This document shows positions 31,136 through 42,354 of a DNA stretch of 64,000 nucleotides, one piece after another (the first letter of the stretch is position 1; each line of letters opens with the position of its first letter). The notes below the pieces were generated by a model. The model saw nothing but the letters and a program-made list of their open reading frames with translations. It had not been told where the DNA came from and made no database searches. The stretch is taken from assembly GCF_007748035.1 (NCBI RefSeq), contig NZ_CP036278.1, positions 3,038,001-3,102,000 on the forward strand, written 5' to 3'. The position numbers and the translations under genes were made by a program. Source of the DNA: Aeoliella mucimassa (lineage in GTDB: Bacteria; Planctomycetota; Planctomycetia; Pirellulales; Lacipirellulaceae).

Positions 31136-32020
31136 ATGCCAGAGCGAAGTTCCTTAGAGTTTGAAAGGCAATCTGTCGCGACTATGGTAAACGCTGATTC
31201 TATTGCTCCGGAATTGCTCGCTGAGCGGTTGCTCAACCACATCGTTGAGTACGAAAGCTGTGCCATTGCCTATTCTGGCGGTGTTGATAGTGCTGTGGTA
31301 GCAATCGCTGCCAAGATTGCTCTCGGTGAACAGGCCATTGCTATTACTGGTGTTAGTCCTTCTCTGGCCGAAGAACAACTTGCTAATGCACGCGAAGTTG
31401 CATCAAAGATCGGCATCGAACATGTCGAAGTATCGACTTCAGAGATTAACGACCCGGCCTACGTTGCCAATGCTCCCGATCGGTGTTTTCACTGTAAGTC
31501 AGAGCTTTACCGCGTGATGGGAGCTTACGCTGAAGCTCATGGAATAAAGACTCTAGTGAATGGAACCATTCTAGAAGATCTTGGGGACTATCGCCCTGGC
31601 CTTGTTGCTGCCGGAATGGCCACGGTGCGCAGCCCGCTGGCGGAGTGTAAGCTCGACAAGAATGCCGTGCGAGCATTGGCGCAGTACTGGAACTTGGAGG
31701 TATGGGATAAACCGTCCAGCCCATGCTTGGCTAGTCGAATTGCCTATGGACAGGAGGTAACTCCTGAGCGACTCAAAATGATAGACAAGGCTGAACAAAT
31801 CCTACATCAACTTGGCTTGCGTGAGTGCCGAGTGCGTTACCACGAAGGTGACCTCGCACGCATTGAAGTACCTACAGATGCGATTGCTGAGTTGTGCGAG
31901 CGAGAACTCATGGAATGGCTGGTACAAGAGTTTACCGAAATCGGATTCCGCTACGTTTCCCTTGATTTGGCGGGTTTTCGATCAGGGAGCCTCAATCTAG
32001 GACTCCCCGTTTTGCAATAG
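31136..32020 (+). CDS. larE: ATP-dependent sulfur transferase LarE
   Basis: PP-loop pyrophosphatase-fold enzyme that adds sulfur to a pyridinium dicarboxylate nucleotide for the nickel-pincer cofactor of lactate racemase and related enzymes. Seen: PP-loop AIAYSGGVDSAVVA (about 44-56), a CX2C pair (PDRCFHCKSELY, Cys117 and Cys120) and SSPCLASRIAYGQEVTPERL (Cys197). Three Cys in these positions match the Fe-S-containing LarE subtype rather than the sacrificial single-Cys type. AGGAGG lies 11 bases before the ATG. No larA, larB or larC is in the window. Confidence 0.9.
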   Translation: MPERSSLEFERQSVATMVNADSIAPELLAERLLNHIVEYESCAIAYSGGVDSAVVAIAAKIALGEQAIAITGVSPSLAEEQLANAREVASKIGIEHVEVSTSEINDPAYVANAPDRCFHCKSELYRVMGAYAEAHGIKTLVNGTILEDLGDYRPGLVAAGMATVRSPLAECKLDKNAVRALAQYWNLEVWDKPSSPCLASRIAYGQEVTPERLKMIDKAEQILHQLGLRECRVRYHEGDLARIEVPTDAIAELCERELMEWLVQEFTEIGFRYVSLDLAGFRSGSLNLGLPVLQ

Positions 32021-32114
32021 TAGCAAGGTGCCGTTGGCATCTCCCCCCTCAGGTGGATAGAATAGTGCGAATAGCACTGCCTCAAATTCCCCACCACTCT
32101 TGTTTTCCCTCCCT

Positions 32115-32462
32115 ATGAAACTCATCCTTGCCATTATTCAGCCGAGCAAACTGGAAGACGTAAAAGCCGAACTTTCTGAGGTGGAAGTAGTACGGCTTAC
32201 GATCATGGATGTGCAGGGATTCGGGCGGCAAAAAGGGCAAACGGAAGTCTATCGCGGCCACGAGATTTCGGTGAACTTGCTCCGCAAGGTGCAACTGCAA
32301 ATCGCCGTGAACGAAGACTTCGTGGAGCCAACCATCAACGCCATTATTCGTGGTGGGCGTACCGGCGAAACTGGCGAGATCGGTGATGGCAAGATTTTCG
32401 TTTTGCCGATGGATGATTGCATCCGAATTCGCACGGGGGAACGAGGCCCCGAGGCCATTTAG
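32115..32462 (+). CDS. Nitrogen regulatory PII protein lacking the uridylylation tyrosine
   Basis: 115-residue PII signal protein that senses 2-oxoglutarate/ATP/ADP and controls Amt and nitrogen enzymes. PII blocks are clear: MKLILAIIQPSKLEDV, GFGRQKGQTEVYRG, IRGGRTGETGEIGDGKIFVLP and IRIRTGERGPEAI. In the T-loop residue 46 is Tyr but residue 51, the uridylylated Tyr in enterobacteria, is Ile (RGHEIS). ATG at 32115 chosen from the family N-terminus. It stands alone; the only amt gene in the window is 23 kb away. Confidence 0.95.
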   Translation: MKLILAIIQPSKLEDVKAELSEVEVVRLTIMDVQGFGRQKGQTEVYRGHEISVNLLRKVQLQIAVNEDFVEPTINAIIRGGRTGETGEIGDGKIFVLPMDDCIRIRTGERGPEAI

Positions 32463-32485
32463 GCCGGCCTTGGATTACGCGGCGT

Positions 32486-33616
32486 CTAGTTTCGCACTTT
32501 GATCCGGAAACTGCCTGGTAAGTCTTCTTCGGTAGCAACGAAGATGTAACCTCCGCCACAGCCGCTGGTAATGCGGCCGTATCCTTGGTTGTTGTACGAA
32601 TTCAGGATGCTGTCGATCTCAGGATTCGTCGTTTCTGGCAATAAGTCACGCCAGGCATCGTGGGTTGCCGTCATGCTTTTGCCAAAAGCTCGGATGTCCT
32701 GCTGCACAATTGCTTCGTAGCACCGTCGACCTGCATTCCCGAGTCGTCGAACGATTTCAGGCAGCAAATGCCGTTGTCTCAGGGGATCGTAGCCGTCCGG
32801 ACGTTCAAAGAGGGGGACAATAGCCAGCGATTGCTCCAACCAATCACAAACCTCCTGGCTTCGGCACGTTTCAATATGGTGTGGCCAGTATTCTCCATCG
32901 TAGTCGAGTCGATTTATGCCAGCGTGGGTGAGCCCGATCGCGTCTTGGCTTCCGGCCACGTACTGGGTGCCGGGAGGGTTCTCGTAACCAAACAGCAAGC
33001 GAGCCAGTTCGCCATGATCATCTGTCGTGGTCCCCATCGCAGCAAGCTTCTGCCAGTGTTGGCGCGTGCTGGTGGCCATGCCGCTGCGGAGGCTGAAGTC
33101 CACCGTCGGTTCAATCTGAACCACGACGGCCGAGCCGGGGGCGATTTCGCTGACCCACGGCTGATCGATCCAGCCGCCAGCCAGGCAAAGCCGGTATGGC
33201 AGGTTCAGCGTCGCCTTGATGCCGCTTGATGAGCGTGCCGGCAGACCTTCCTTCGGGGTGCGTGGTAGCTCGACAAACTCTACTCCAAGTTCTTCGCACA
33301 GCGCCCGTTTCGCTGGAGTGGAGCCATCTTCGTTGACCACAAAGTAGTCGGGCTTTAGTTCGCGTAAGTCGGGCTCGAAGTCGAGCATCCCGCTGCCCGA
33401 TGATACTCTGGCGTGAGAGACGTGGGAGATCGACTGCACGATGTAGAGTCGCTCGTCCTGGCTGAATTTGGGAGCATGCCCCTTGAGCAAGCGGATGTTG
33501 TCATCTGAGCCGATGCAAACGTGGAGTTCGCCGTACTTGGCTGCGGTTTCGAAGAAGGCGACGTGGCCTGCATGAAGCAAGTCGTAACAGCCGCTCACTA
33601 ACACTTTTTTAGGCAT
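32486..33616 (-). CDS. Cytidylyltransferase-type domain fused to degenerate GHMP-like domain
   Basis: 376 residues. The N-terminal nucleotidyltransferase domain (about 1-135) carries VSGCYDLLHAGHVAFFE with the HxGH catalytic motif and VVNEDGSTPAKR. The C-terminal part (about 145-376) resembles GHMP small-molecule kinases (PYRLCLAGGWIDQP at its start, AGSQDAIGL, SGCGGGYIFVA near the end), but I cannot find the ATP-binding GLGSS loop. It may make or use a nucleotide-activated sugar, as in heptose or fucose activation enzymes. ATG at 33616 matches the conserved MPKKVLVSG start. Confidence 0.82.
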   Translation of the reverse strand: MPKKVLVSGCYDLLHAGHVAFFETAAKYGELHVCIGSDDNIRLLKGHAPKFSQDERLYIVQSISHVSHARVSSGSGMLDFEPDLRELKPDYFVVNEDGSTPAKRALCEELGVEFVELPRTPKEGLPARSSSGIKATLNLPYRLCLAGGWIDQPWVSEIAPGSAVVVQIEPTVDFSLRSGMATSTRQHWQKLAAMGTTTDDHGELARLLFGYENPPGTQYVAGSQDAIGLTHAGINRLDYDGEYWPHHIETCRSQEVCDWLEQSLAIVPLFERPDGYDPLRQRHLLPEIVRRLGNAGRRCYEAIVQQDIRAFGKSMTATHDAWRDLLPETTNPEIDSILNSYNNQGYGRITSGCGGGYIFVATEEDLPGSFRIKVRN

Positions 33617-33741
33617 GGTGAAAGCTCGGACGAGAGTGAAACTGCCGATACTCCAAGATACCCAGCATACGCCGCAGCGCAAACAGTCCGCACTGTTTGC
33701 TGTGAGAACGCGAGATCAGATAAGCAGCAACGAATCGACGA

Positions 33742-34155
33742 CTACTTGCTGGCCAAGCGTTTTTGGGCGCGGGCCTGCAGGATCAGGCGGTCGCGAATGG
33801 CCATTTCTTCGTCATTCGAAGGTTTGCGAGCAATGGCGTCGACAAGCTGTTCGTCAGCGCCTACCAGATCGATTTGATCGGTGGCCAGTGCCCGATTCGT
33901 GAGAATCGAGACCACGTTGTCCTGTACTTGGACAAACCCACCATCCACGTAGTAGACGGTGGTTTCGCCGCCGAATCGAAAGCGAAGTGGTCCATATCCC
34001 AAACGCCCGATCATGGGAGCATGCAAACGGCCGATACCTTTCTCGCCATCAAACAACGGAACAGCCACAAACTCAGCCGTAACGTCCAGTACGGTCGTTT
34101 CGGGAGTGACTACTACCAGTCTTAAGTCGTTTGAGCTATTTGACAGATCAGCCAT
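33742..34155 (-). CDS. atpC: F1Fo ATP synthase epsilon subunit
   Basis: 137 residues. The N-terminal beta-sandwich contains LRLVVVTPETTVLD, EKGIGRLHAPMIGRLGYG and VDGGFVQVQDNVVSILTN, all standard for the epsilon subunit of the central stalk, which also inhibits ATP hydrolysis through its C-terminal helices. Last gene of the atp operon, 21 bp after atpD. Confidence 0.95.
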   Translation of the reverse strand: MADLSNSSNDLRLVVVTPETTVLDVTAEFVAVPLFDGEKGIGRLHAPMIGRLGYGPLRFRFGGETTVYYVDGGFVQVQDNVVSILTNRALATDQIDLVGADEQLVDAIARKPSNDEEMAIRDRLILQARAQKRLASK

Positions 34156-34176
34156 CTGAGCACCTTATCCTATCGT

Positions 34177-35631
<1,455 letters not shown>

Positions 35632-35685
35632 TTAGCAGAAGTAAAATGTGATTTGTATTGTGGACTGATGGGGGGTGACCGGGGC

Positions 35686-36567
35686 TTAGCTCAGGGCTTC
35701 GACGCCGCCGATTAGGTCCATCAGTTCCGAAGTAATTCGACCCTGGCGGGCGCGGTTGTATTGCATGCTGAGCTGTTTGATCAGTTCGCCAGCATTCTCG
35801 GTGGCTCCCTTCATCGCAACCATGCGGGAGATTTGCTCGCTTACGGCCGTGTCGAGGAAGCACTTGAACAGCTTAATGCGGAAGCTCGTGGGTACGACTT
35901 CTTCCAAGATACTCTCGGGCGAGGGAAGGAAATCGTAGAGCGTCGAGCTGGCTGCTTCCGCGGGTTCGTCGCCGCCGGTTTCGAGTCCCCCCAGTGGAAG
36001 GAGCGTTTCGATGGTGACGACTTGCTTCGAGGCGCTCTCGAACGAGGTGTACACCACGTCCAAGCGATCGAGCTTGCCAGCTGCGTACTCCTCGAGGTAG
36101 CGATTGGCAATCATCTCGACTTCGTCGTAGCTCGGGCGATCCTCGAACTGCGTGTAGCTTTGAGCCAGGTCGATGCGGGCCTGTTTGAAGCCGTTCATCC
36201 CACGCTTGCCGCTGACCTCGACACGCACGTTGCTGATCTGTTCTTTCAGCAATTTGTAGTGTTGCACACCCGCGCGGGTAACGTTGCCGTTGAAGCCGCC
36301 GCAGAACCCTCGATTGGCCGACAGCACCAGAATCGCAGCGTTCTTGGTCTCTTCCCGCTGCTCGAGCAAGGGATGTTCGACCGACACACCAGCGTTCACG
36401 AGATCCCGAACCAGCTTCATGATCTGGTTAGTGTAGGCCGTGGCGGCGTGAGCGCGGTCCATCGCTTTGCGGAACCGGGCCGTCGCGATCAATTCCATGG
36501 TCCGCGTAATCTTGCGGATGTTCTTGATCGACTTGCGCCGTTTGTCGAGTTCGCGAGGGTTAGCCAT
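35686..36567 (-). CDS. atpG: F1Fo ATP synthase gamma subunit
   Basis: Central rotor shaft. The N-terminal RRKSIKNIRKITRTMELIA and the C-terminal MVAMKGATENAGELI...YNRARQGRITSELMDLI blocks are characteristic. 293 residues. Canonical position between atpA and atpD. Confidence 0.97.
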   Translation of the reverse strand: MANPRELDKRRKSIKNIRKITRTMELIATARFRKAMDRAHAATAYTNQIMKLVRDLVNAGVSVEHPLLEQREETKNAAILVLSANRGFCGGFNGNVTRAGVQHYKLLKEQISNVRVEVSGKRGMNGFKQARIDLAQSYTQFEDRPSYDEVEMIANRYLEEYAAGKLDRLDVVYTSFESASKQVVTIETLLPLGGLETGGDEPAEAASSTLYDFLPSPESILEEVVPTSFRIKLFKCFLDTAVSEQISRMVAMKGATENAGELIKQLSMQYNRARQGRITSELMDLIGGVEALS

Positions 36568-36637
36568 GAATCAAAGTAGGGTTGCGGTTGAGGTTGCCGA
36601 GTCGAGAGAGGTAGCAAAGCGAGCCTTTCCGTTTGGG

Positions 36638-38155
<1,518 letters not shown>

Positions 38156-38248
38156 CTTTGGGAGGCTCCAGCATTCGCTTGACGCAAATGGAAGTTATGG
38201 TCGTTGATTATGTTATAGGACTGCCGAGCTGCAAGGTTCGCAGCCGGC

Positions 38249-38884
38249 TTAGTCCGCAGCAAACCGCTGAGGATTGGTTTCGATGGCTTCAATCGCATGC
38301 TCAAGCATATGGTGGCGAGCACGTTCGAGCGTGGTTCGTACTGAACCATCGAAAACCGTGTCGCCAATCTGAACGATCAATCCACCGATCAAAGAGGGAT
38401 CGATATGAACATGGAATTCCGCCTCCATGCCAAATCGATTCTTCAATACTTCACTGAGGTCGGCCTGCTGTTTCGCGTCGAGTGCTTGCGGCACATAAAC
38501 ACGAACTTCGTGGCGGCCGATGGTTTCCCCGTAGAGCTTGTGAATGGCGTGCAGCACCGTGTGCAACGAGCCGTTGCGGTGGTTCTGCGATAGGGTCTTC
38601 AGTAGATTCACGACAGGTGCCGATGCCCGGCCCCCCAGGACACCATCAATCAACTTCACTCTCTCGTCGTGCGAGAGAAAGTCGGAAGTCAGGTGATAGT
38701 TAAACTCGGGGAACTTCTTGAGCACATCGGTCACCAGCGAATCTAACTCTTCAACCAGGGCGGCCTGGTCCATCGATTCGGTAGCCGACAGAAACGCCTT
38801 GGCGTACGTGCGGGCGAGTTGCTCCTGGCCAACGTCCACGATGGCTTCGGCACTTTCGATGTTTGTTGAGTAGGGTGAAGACAT
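38249..38884 (-). CDS. atpH: F1Fo ATP synthase delta subunit
   Basis: Peripheral-stalk subunit joining F1 to subunit b (OSCP type). 211 residues with the N-terminal helical bundle (QLARTYAKAFLSATESM) and the C-terminal DPSLIGGLIVQIGDTVFDGSVRTTLE motif. ATG at 38884 is preferred to an in-frame TTG seven codons upstream. Confidence 0.95.
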   Translation of the reverse strand: MSSPYSTNIESAEAIVDVGQEQLARTYAKAFLSATESMDQAALVEELDSLVTDVLKKFPEFNYHLTSDFLSHDERVKLIDGVLGGRASAPVVNLLKTLSQNHRNGSLHTVLHAIHKLYGETIGRHEVRVYVPQALDAKQQADLSEVLKNRFGMEAEFHVHIDPSLIGGLIVQIGDTVFDGSVRTTLERARHHMLEHAIEAIETNPQRFAAD

Positions 38885-38938
38885 CACCAGTTCACTTGGT
38901 AACAAGGAAGCCAGCCAGCAGCCAGCAGTTCAATCCAT

Positions 38939-39610
38939 CTAGTTATTGCTAGGCGACGTATTGGCCAGCTTGGTAGTTGCTTCGCGAACCAGTTCGGCCT
39001 GTTGATCGGTCGAAAGGTTCTGGGCAATTACCTTGCCGGCCAAGTCGACCGCCAAGTTGGCGCTGGTTTCGGCCAGCGTTCGTACGGCACTGTCGCGGGC
39101 TTGTTCGATGTCGCGAACAGCTCGATCGTGACGCGATTTAGCCGCAGCTTCCGCTTCGCTGAGAATCTGCGACTTCGTGGCTTCCGCATCACGGCGAGCC
39201 TCTTCCAACATCTCGCGAACTTCTTCCTTGGCAGTAGCCAGGCGGGCTTCGTGTGCTGCGAGCAACCCTTTCGCTTCCTCGTGCTTGGCTTCTGCAGCAG
39301 CGATGTTGTCGGCTACGGCCTTTTCACGAGCATCAAGTGCTTCGGTGATAGGGCCCCAGGCAAACTTCCATAGCACTGCCAGCAATACCGCGAAGATAAT
39401 CGCCGTATAGATAGCCAAGTCGGGGTCGAACACGAGCGGGTTAAGCACCGGTTCGGGCGCTTCGCCGTGCGTGGTCGCCTCGTGCGAAGCGGCCGATGCC
39501 GCTTCGTCGGAGGGGTGCTCGGCACCAATTGCCAGGCTGGCAGCGCCAGTCACAGCGACCAGCATGCAGCCCAGCATTAGCCACCGGACAAACGGTTGCA
39601 ACGCAGACAT
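38939..39610 (-). CDS. atpF: F1Fo ATP synthase b subunit with leader-like N-terminus
   Basis: Peripheral-stalk b subunit. A hydrophobic N-terminal segment (about residues 7-32, WLMLGCMLVAVTGAASLAIGA) resembles a signal peptide. It is followed by a hydrophilic Ser/Glu/His stretch and then the usual membrane anchor (AIYTAIIFAVLLAVLWKFAWGPI, about 70-92) and a long charged coiled coil. A leader before the anchor is absent from most b subunits. GAAGGGA precedes the ATG at 39610. 223 residues. Confidence 0.93.
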   Translation of the reverse strand: MSALQPFVRWLMLGCMLVAVTGAASLAIGAEHPSDEAASAASHEATTHGEAPEPVLNPLVFDPDLAIYTAIIFAVLLAVLWKFAWGPITEALDAREKAVADNIAAAEAKHEEAKGLLAAHEARLATAKEEVREMLEEARRDAEATKSQILSEAEAAAKSRHDRAVRDIEQARDSAVRTLAETSANLAVDLAGKVIAQNLSTDQQAELVREATTKLANTSPSNN

Positions 39611-39667
39611 AGTTATCCCTTCAAACATGCGTTGTAGGTCTCGCAGGTGAGAACGTACCAGACGCAG

Positions 39668-40042
39668 TTAGGCCAACAGACAGACCACCAAGGCGAAGAA
39701 GCCGGCACCTTCGATCAGAGCGGCGGCAATAATCATGGCAGTTTGGATGTTGCCAGCGACTTCGGGCTGACGCGACATGCCTTCGACAGCCTGGCCACCG
39801 ATGCGACCGATACCGAAGCCAACACCGAGCAGCACGATACCAGCACCAATGCCAGCACCAAGCTTATTCAGCATCAGGCCTTCAGCTGCGACTTCCTCTT
39901 CAACCACCGGAGTTTCGGCGTCGGTTGTTTCTTCAGTCAGGGTGGTGGTTTCGGTTTCCTCACCATCGCCTTGAGCGAAAGCGGGGGCTGCTACCAGACC
40001 GAGCATTGCCAGCAACATCATCATGCGAAGCGTTTTAGCCAC
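39668..40042 (-). CDS. atpE: F1Fo ATP synthase c subunit with signal-peptide-like leader
   Basis: Proton-translocating rotor ring subunit. Two membrane helices (about 57-80 and 97-122) flank the polar loop SRQPEVAGN. The ion-binding Glu is in AALIEGAGFFAL, and the following Gly-Ala, with no Ser/Thr, suggests protons rather than sodium. Unusually, about 55 residues precede the first helix: a typical cleavable signal (MAKTLRMMMLLAMLGLVAAP, ending AFA-Q) and a very acidic Thr/Glu segment. Total 124 residues against the usual 70-90. Confidence 0.95.
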   Translation of the reverse strand: MAKTLRMMMLLAMLGLVAAPAFAQGDGEETETTTLTEETTDAETPVVEEEVAAEGLMLNKLGAGIGAGIVLLGVGFGIGRIGGQAVEGMSRQPEVAGNIQTAMIIAAALIEGAGFFALVVCLLA

Positions 40043-40089
40043 GTTAGGAATCTCCTGTAAAACTTGTGTTCGTGTCGCATACAGTGCGA

Positions 40090-40995
40090 CTAGTGTGGAT
40101 GAACGGCGGCGCCGATAAACAGCGACGCAAGGAAGACAAAAACGTATGCCTGCAAAAAGGCGACGAATAACTCAAGCAAACTTATGGCGGTGGCTCCCAG
40201 AATACTGGCAGGCATCACACCCCAGAAAAACAGTGTATTAGCAGTGGCCGCAATGAACGCCACGATCACAGCCAGCACGATATGACCGGCAAACATGTTC
40301 GCTAACAAACGAATGGAAAGCACCGCGTGTTTGACGCACAAGCCAAGCATTTCGATCAGGAAGATGCCGAACTTCATCGGTGGTCCAATCGGCCCTGGTA
40401 GATCCATGTGTGGCACTTGAGATTTAAGAAATCCCATGAAGCCAAACTTCTGGATACCAGTACCAACGGTGACGATGAATGTCATCAACGCTAGTGCAGC
40501 GGTCACGGCAAACGCTCCGGTGGGCGACCCCATCCAAGGGATCATTCCCAGCAGGTTGCAGCCGAGGATGAAAAAGAACATCGTTAGCAGAAATGGCACG
40601 TAACGATCTGCATCGTCTTTGCCGATGCAGGGGCGGGCAACATTATCGCGGATGAACAAAATCATCGCTTCGAGCATGTTCCACAGGCGGCCTTTGGGGA
40701 GTCCCCCGTAGCGAATCTTGGTCGCGAGTCCAATGAAGAAGATCGCGATTAGCACTGCAGCAATCAACTCGAGCACCATGAACTTGGTGAGTTTCAGGTC
40801 GAGCGGGAACACAATGCTGTCGAGCATCGCGTTGCCCGACTTCATCTCCCATAATGGCTGATGAAGATTGAAGGGCTGCGGGATATCGAAGTGACCGTGA
40901 TGTGCAGGTGCGAACGCGCGCGGAAAGTGGAACGAGTCCGCATCTTGGACGTGTTCGAACAGTGTTTCCGGGCTGAGCGGGTCGTGACTGGCCAT
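40090..40995 (-). CDS. atpB: F1Fo ATP synthase a subunit
   Basis: Stator channel subunit. Five to six membrane segments; the essential Arg is in HAVLSIRLLANMFAGHIVL, and the C-terminal ATAISLLELFVAFLQAYVFVFLASLFI block is typical. 301 residues, with a hydrophilic ~60-residue N-terminus as in Bacteroidetes and planctomycete homologues. First core gene of the operon. Confidence 0.96.
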   Translation of the reverse strand: MASHDPLSPETLFEHVQDADSFHFPRAFAPAHHGHFDIPQPFNLHQPLWEMKSGNAMLDSIVFPLDLKLTKFMVLELIAAVLIAIFFIGLATKIRYGGLPKGRLWNMLEAMILFIRDNVARPCIGKDDADRYVPFLLTMFFFILGCNLLGMIPWMGSPTGAFAVTAALALMTFIVTVGTGIQKFGFMGFLKSQVPHMDLPGPIGPPMKFGIFLIEMLGLCVKHAVLSIRLLANMFAGHIVLAVIVAFIAATANTLFFWGVMPASILGATAISLLELFVAFLQAYVFVFLASLFIGAAVHPH

Positions 40996-41041
40996 AAGGT
41001 CGAATTCGGTCCGGGAGGTGCAACTCCGTTTGCCTCAGACG

Positions 41042-41431
41042 CTATTTGTCTGACGGTTTGCTCGGTTTGGTTGGGATGCTTCCGATTGCTCCCACCGTGC
41101 CGGCATAGATGGTCAGGAACTGAAACGGAAGGAAGTACAGCAGGTAGGTGTTGTCTAGTAAGTGTCTTCTCGTAATCGCTAACGCCAACAAAAAGCTAAC
41201 TGGTAGTGCCATCCGCAAGCATGTTTCAAGCAACATGCGGTTGAGCGGTTGTTGTTTCCATCGGGCAAGGCTAACCGTGGCGATGCAGGCCGCTGTGGTA
41301 AACAACGACACTCCAACACCGGCAAGCATGGCGCGCCCGGCAATGGCATCCCCTCTCCAGGTGCCAATCGGCAGCAACACGGCGAGTATCGCCAGGCAGC
41401 CAACCAGCCAAACCACCGCACTACGAGGCAT
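41042..41431 (-). CDS. Small membrane protein in AtpI position of the ATP synthase operon
   Basis: 129 residues with four hydrophobic segments (about 5-22, 31-52, 65-85, 95-115) and a Lys/Pro-rich C-terminal tail. The position just before atpB and the topology fit the atpI-type protein thought to help assemble the c-ring, but sequence similarity is weak by eye. Confidence 0.65.
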   Translation of the reverse strand: MPRSAVVWLVGCLAILAVLLPIGTWRGDAIAGRAMLAGVGVSLFTTAACIATVSLARWKQQPLNRMLLETCLRMALPVSFLLALAITRRHLLDNTYLLYFLPFQFLTIYAGTVGAIGSIPTKPSKPSDK

Positions 41432-41447
41432 GGTGCCACTTCAGGGA

Positions 41448-41657
41448 CTAACGTTTCTGTTTGCGTTCAGTTGCCGACGCTCGGGTAACAGTCAGTAAGT
41501 GCCACATGCCCAAGGCCAGGCCACCGCTGAACCCTACCACCGTAAACAACGGGGTGGTCTCCAGCTTCCCATCTAACCAAAGTCCCCCCACTCCGGGGAG
41601 TACCATCTCCAGCGAGACAGTCAGTACTCGGCTAGCCCACAGGTAGGCGACTACCAT
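41448..41657 (-). CDS. AtpZ/AtpI-like two-helix protein at the head of the atp operon
   Basis: 69 residues from the only ATG: two hydrophobic segments (about 2-25 and 37-58) and a basic tail, with LPGVGGLWLDGKLETTPLFTVVGFSGGLALG resembling AtpZ. AtpZ/AtpI helpers support ATP synthase assembly or magnesium uptake. The frame stays open 24 codons upstream (to a TGA at 41730-41732) and encodes an acidic His/Glu/Ser segment like the usual AtpZ N-terminus, but has no ATG, GTG or TTG. No ribosome site precedes the ATG, so the true start is uncertain. Confidence 0.6.
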   Translation of the reverse strand: MVVAYLWASRVLTVSLEMVLPGVGGLWLDGKLETTPLFTVVGFSGGLALGMWHLLTVTRASATERKQKR

Positions 41658-42354
41658 TGGAGAGCTGGGAAGGGAGTCGTCTGGTTCTTCGGAGGGCTCG
41701 TGGGAGTGCTCTTCGACCGTAAACCACCTTCAGCAAACAACTTGCAGTTATTGAGGTGGGTCACCTGTTAAGGTGAATCAGCCCCAAGTCCTTGTGTGCA
41801 AGCAGTTTAAATGTGGTGAAATAAAGCGTCAACGCCCGGAGGGTCCTATTTGTGAATTTTTTCACAAATACCTTTTTCTATTCCTAAGGTGTTTGGAAAT
41901 AATCACTTAGGGCGATTGACGAATGTCCAGATGGAGGCCTGCAAATGCGAGTTGCCGCGGTCTGTGGAGCACTCACAGTCCCGGAAATTGGTAGCTGAGT
42001 CACCCCTCGCAGCGACCTGCTCTGCTAGCGGAAAAGTTTTTGTAAAGCTATATGCTGCAACGTGTTATGACGACAGTTGCGATCGATTTTCTTGTGTTTT
42101 ACCGCATATTCGGATAATATGAGAAGTACACGGCGGAGGGATTCTTACTCGTCCGATGGAAGGCCACTCTCTAACACTTAGGCATCCAGTCGTTGCGGTG
42201 GTGACTGGCGTGCATGGCGGATTGGGGGCTTTGCTTGGGGACGTGTCCCACGCCGGTGTTACCCGCATCCACTTCACCGTCCCACCTATCGCGTGACTAC
42301 GGGCCTGCTACCTACCCGCCCTATTCACGCTCAGCTTAAGCGAGCAAGGCAGAT
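41658..42354. other. Divergent intergenic region holding the atp promoter
   Basis: About 630-700 bp between the atp operon (minus) and the DUF4912 gene (plus). It holds a short dyad TCACCT-gtta-AGGTGA at 41761-41776 and the CRP-like palindrome at 41847-41870. The 42120-42354 part shows no RNA gene or other recognised signal. Confidence 0.5.
41847..41870. promoter_or_regulatory. CRP/FNR-like palindrome upstream of the atp operon
   Basis: Perfect 10-bp dyad TATTTGTGAA-tttt-TTCACAAATA. It contains TGTGA-N6-TCACA, the consensus half-site spacing of CRP-type regulators. It lies about 190 bp upstream of the first atp-operon reading frame. A weak terminator-like hairpin is the alternative, since CCTTTTTC follows on the plus strand. 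Confidence 0.5.
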
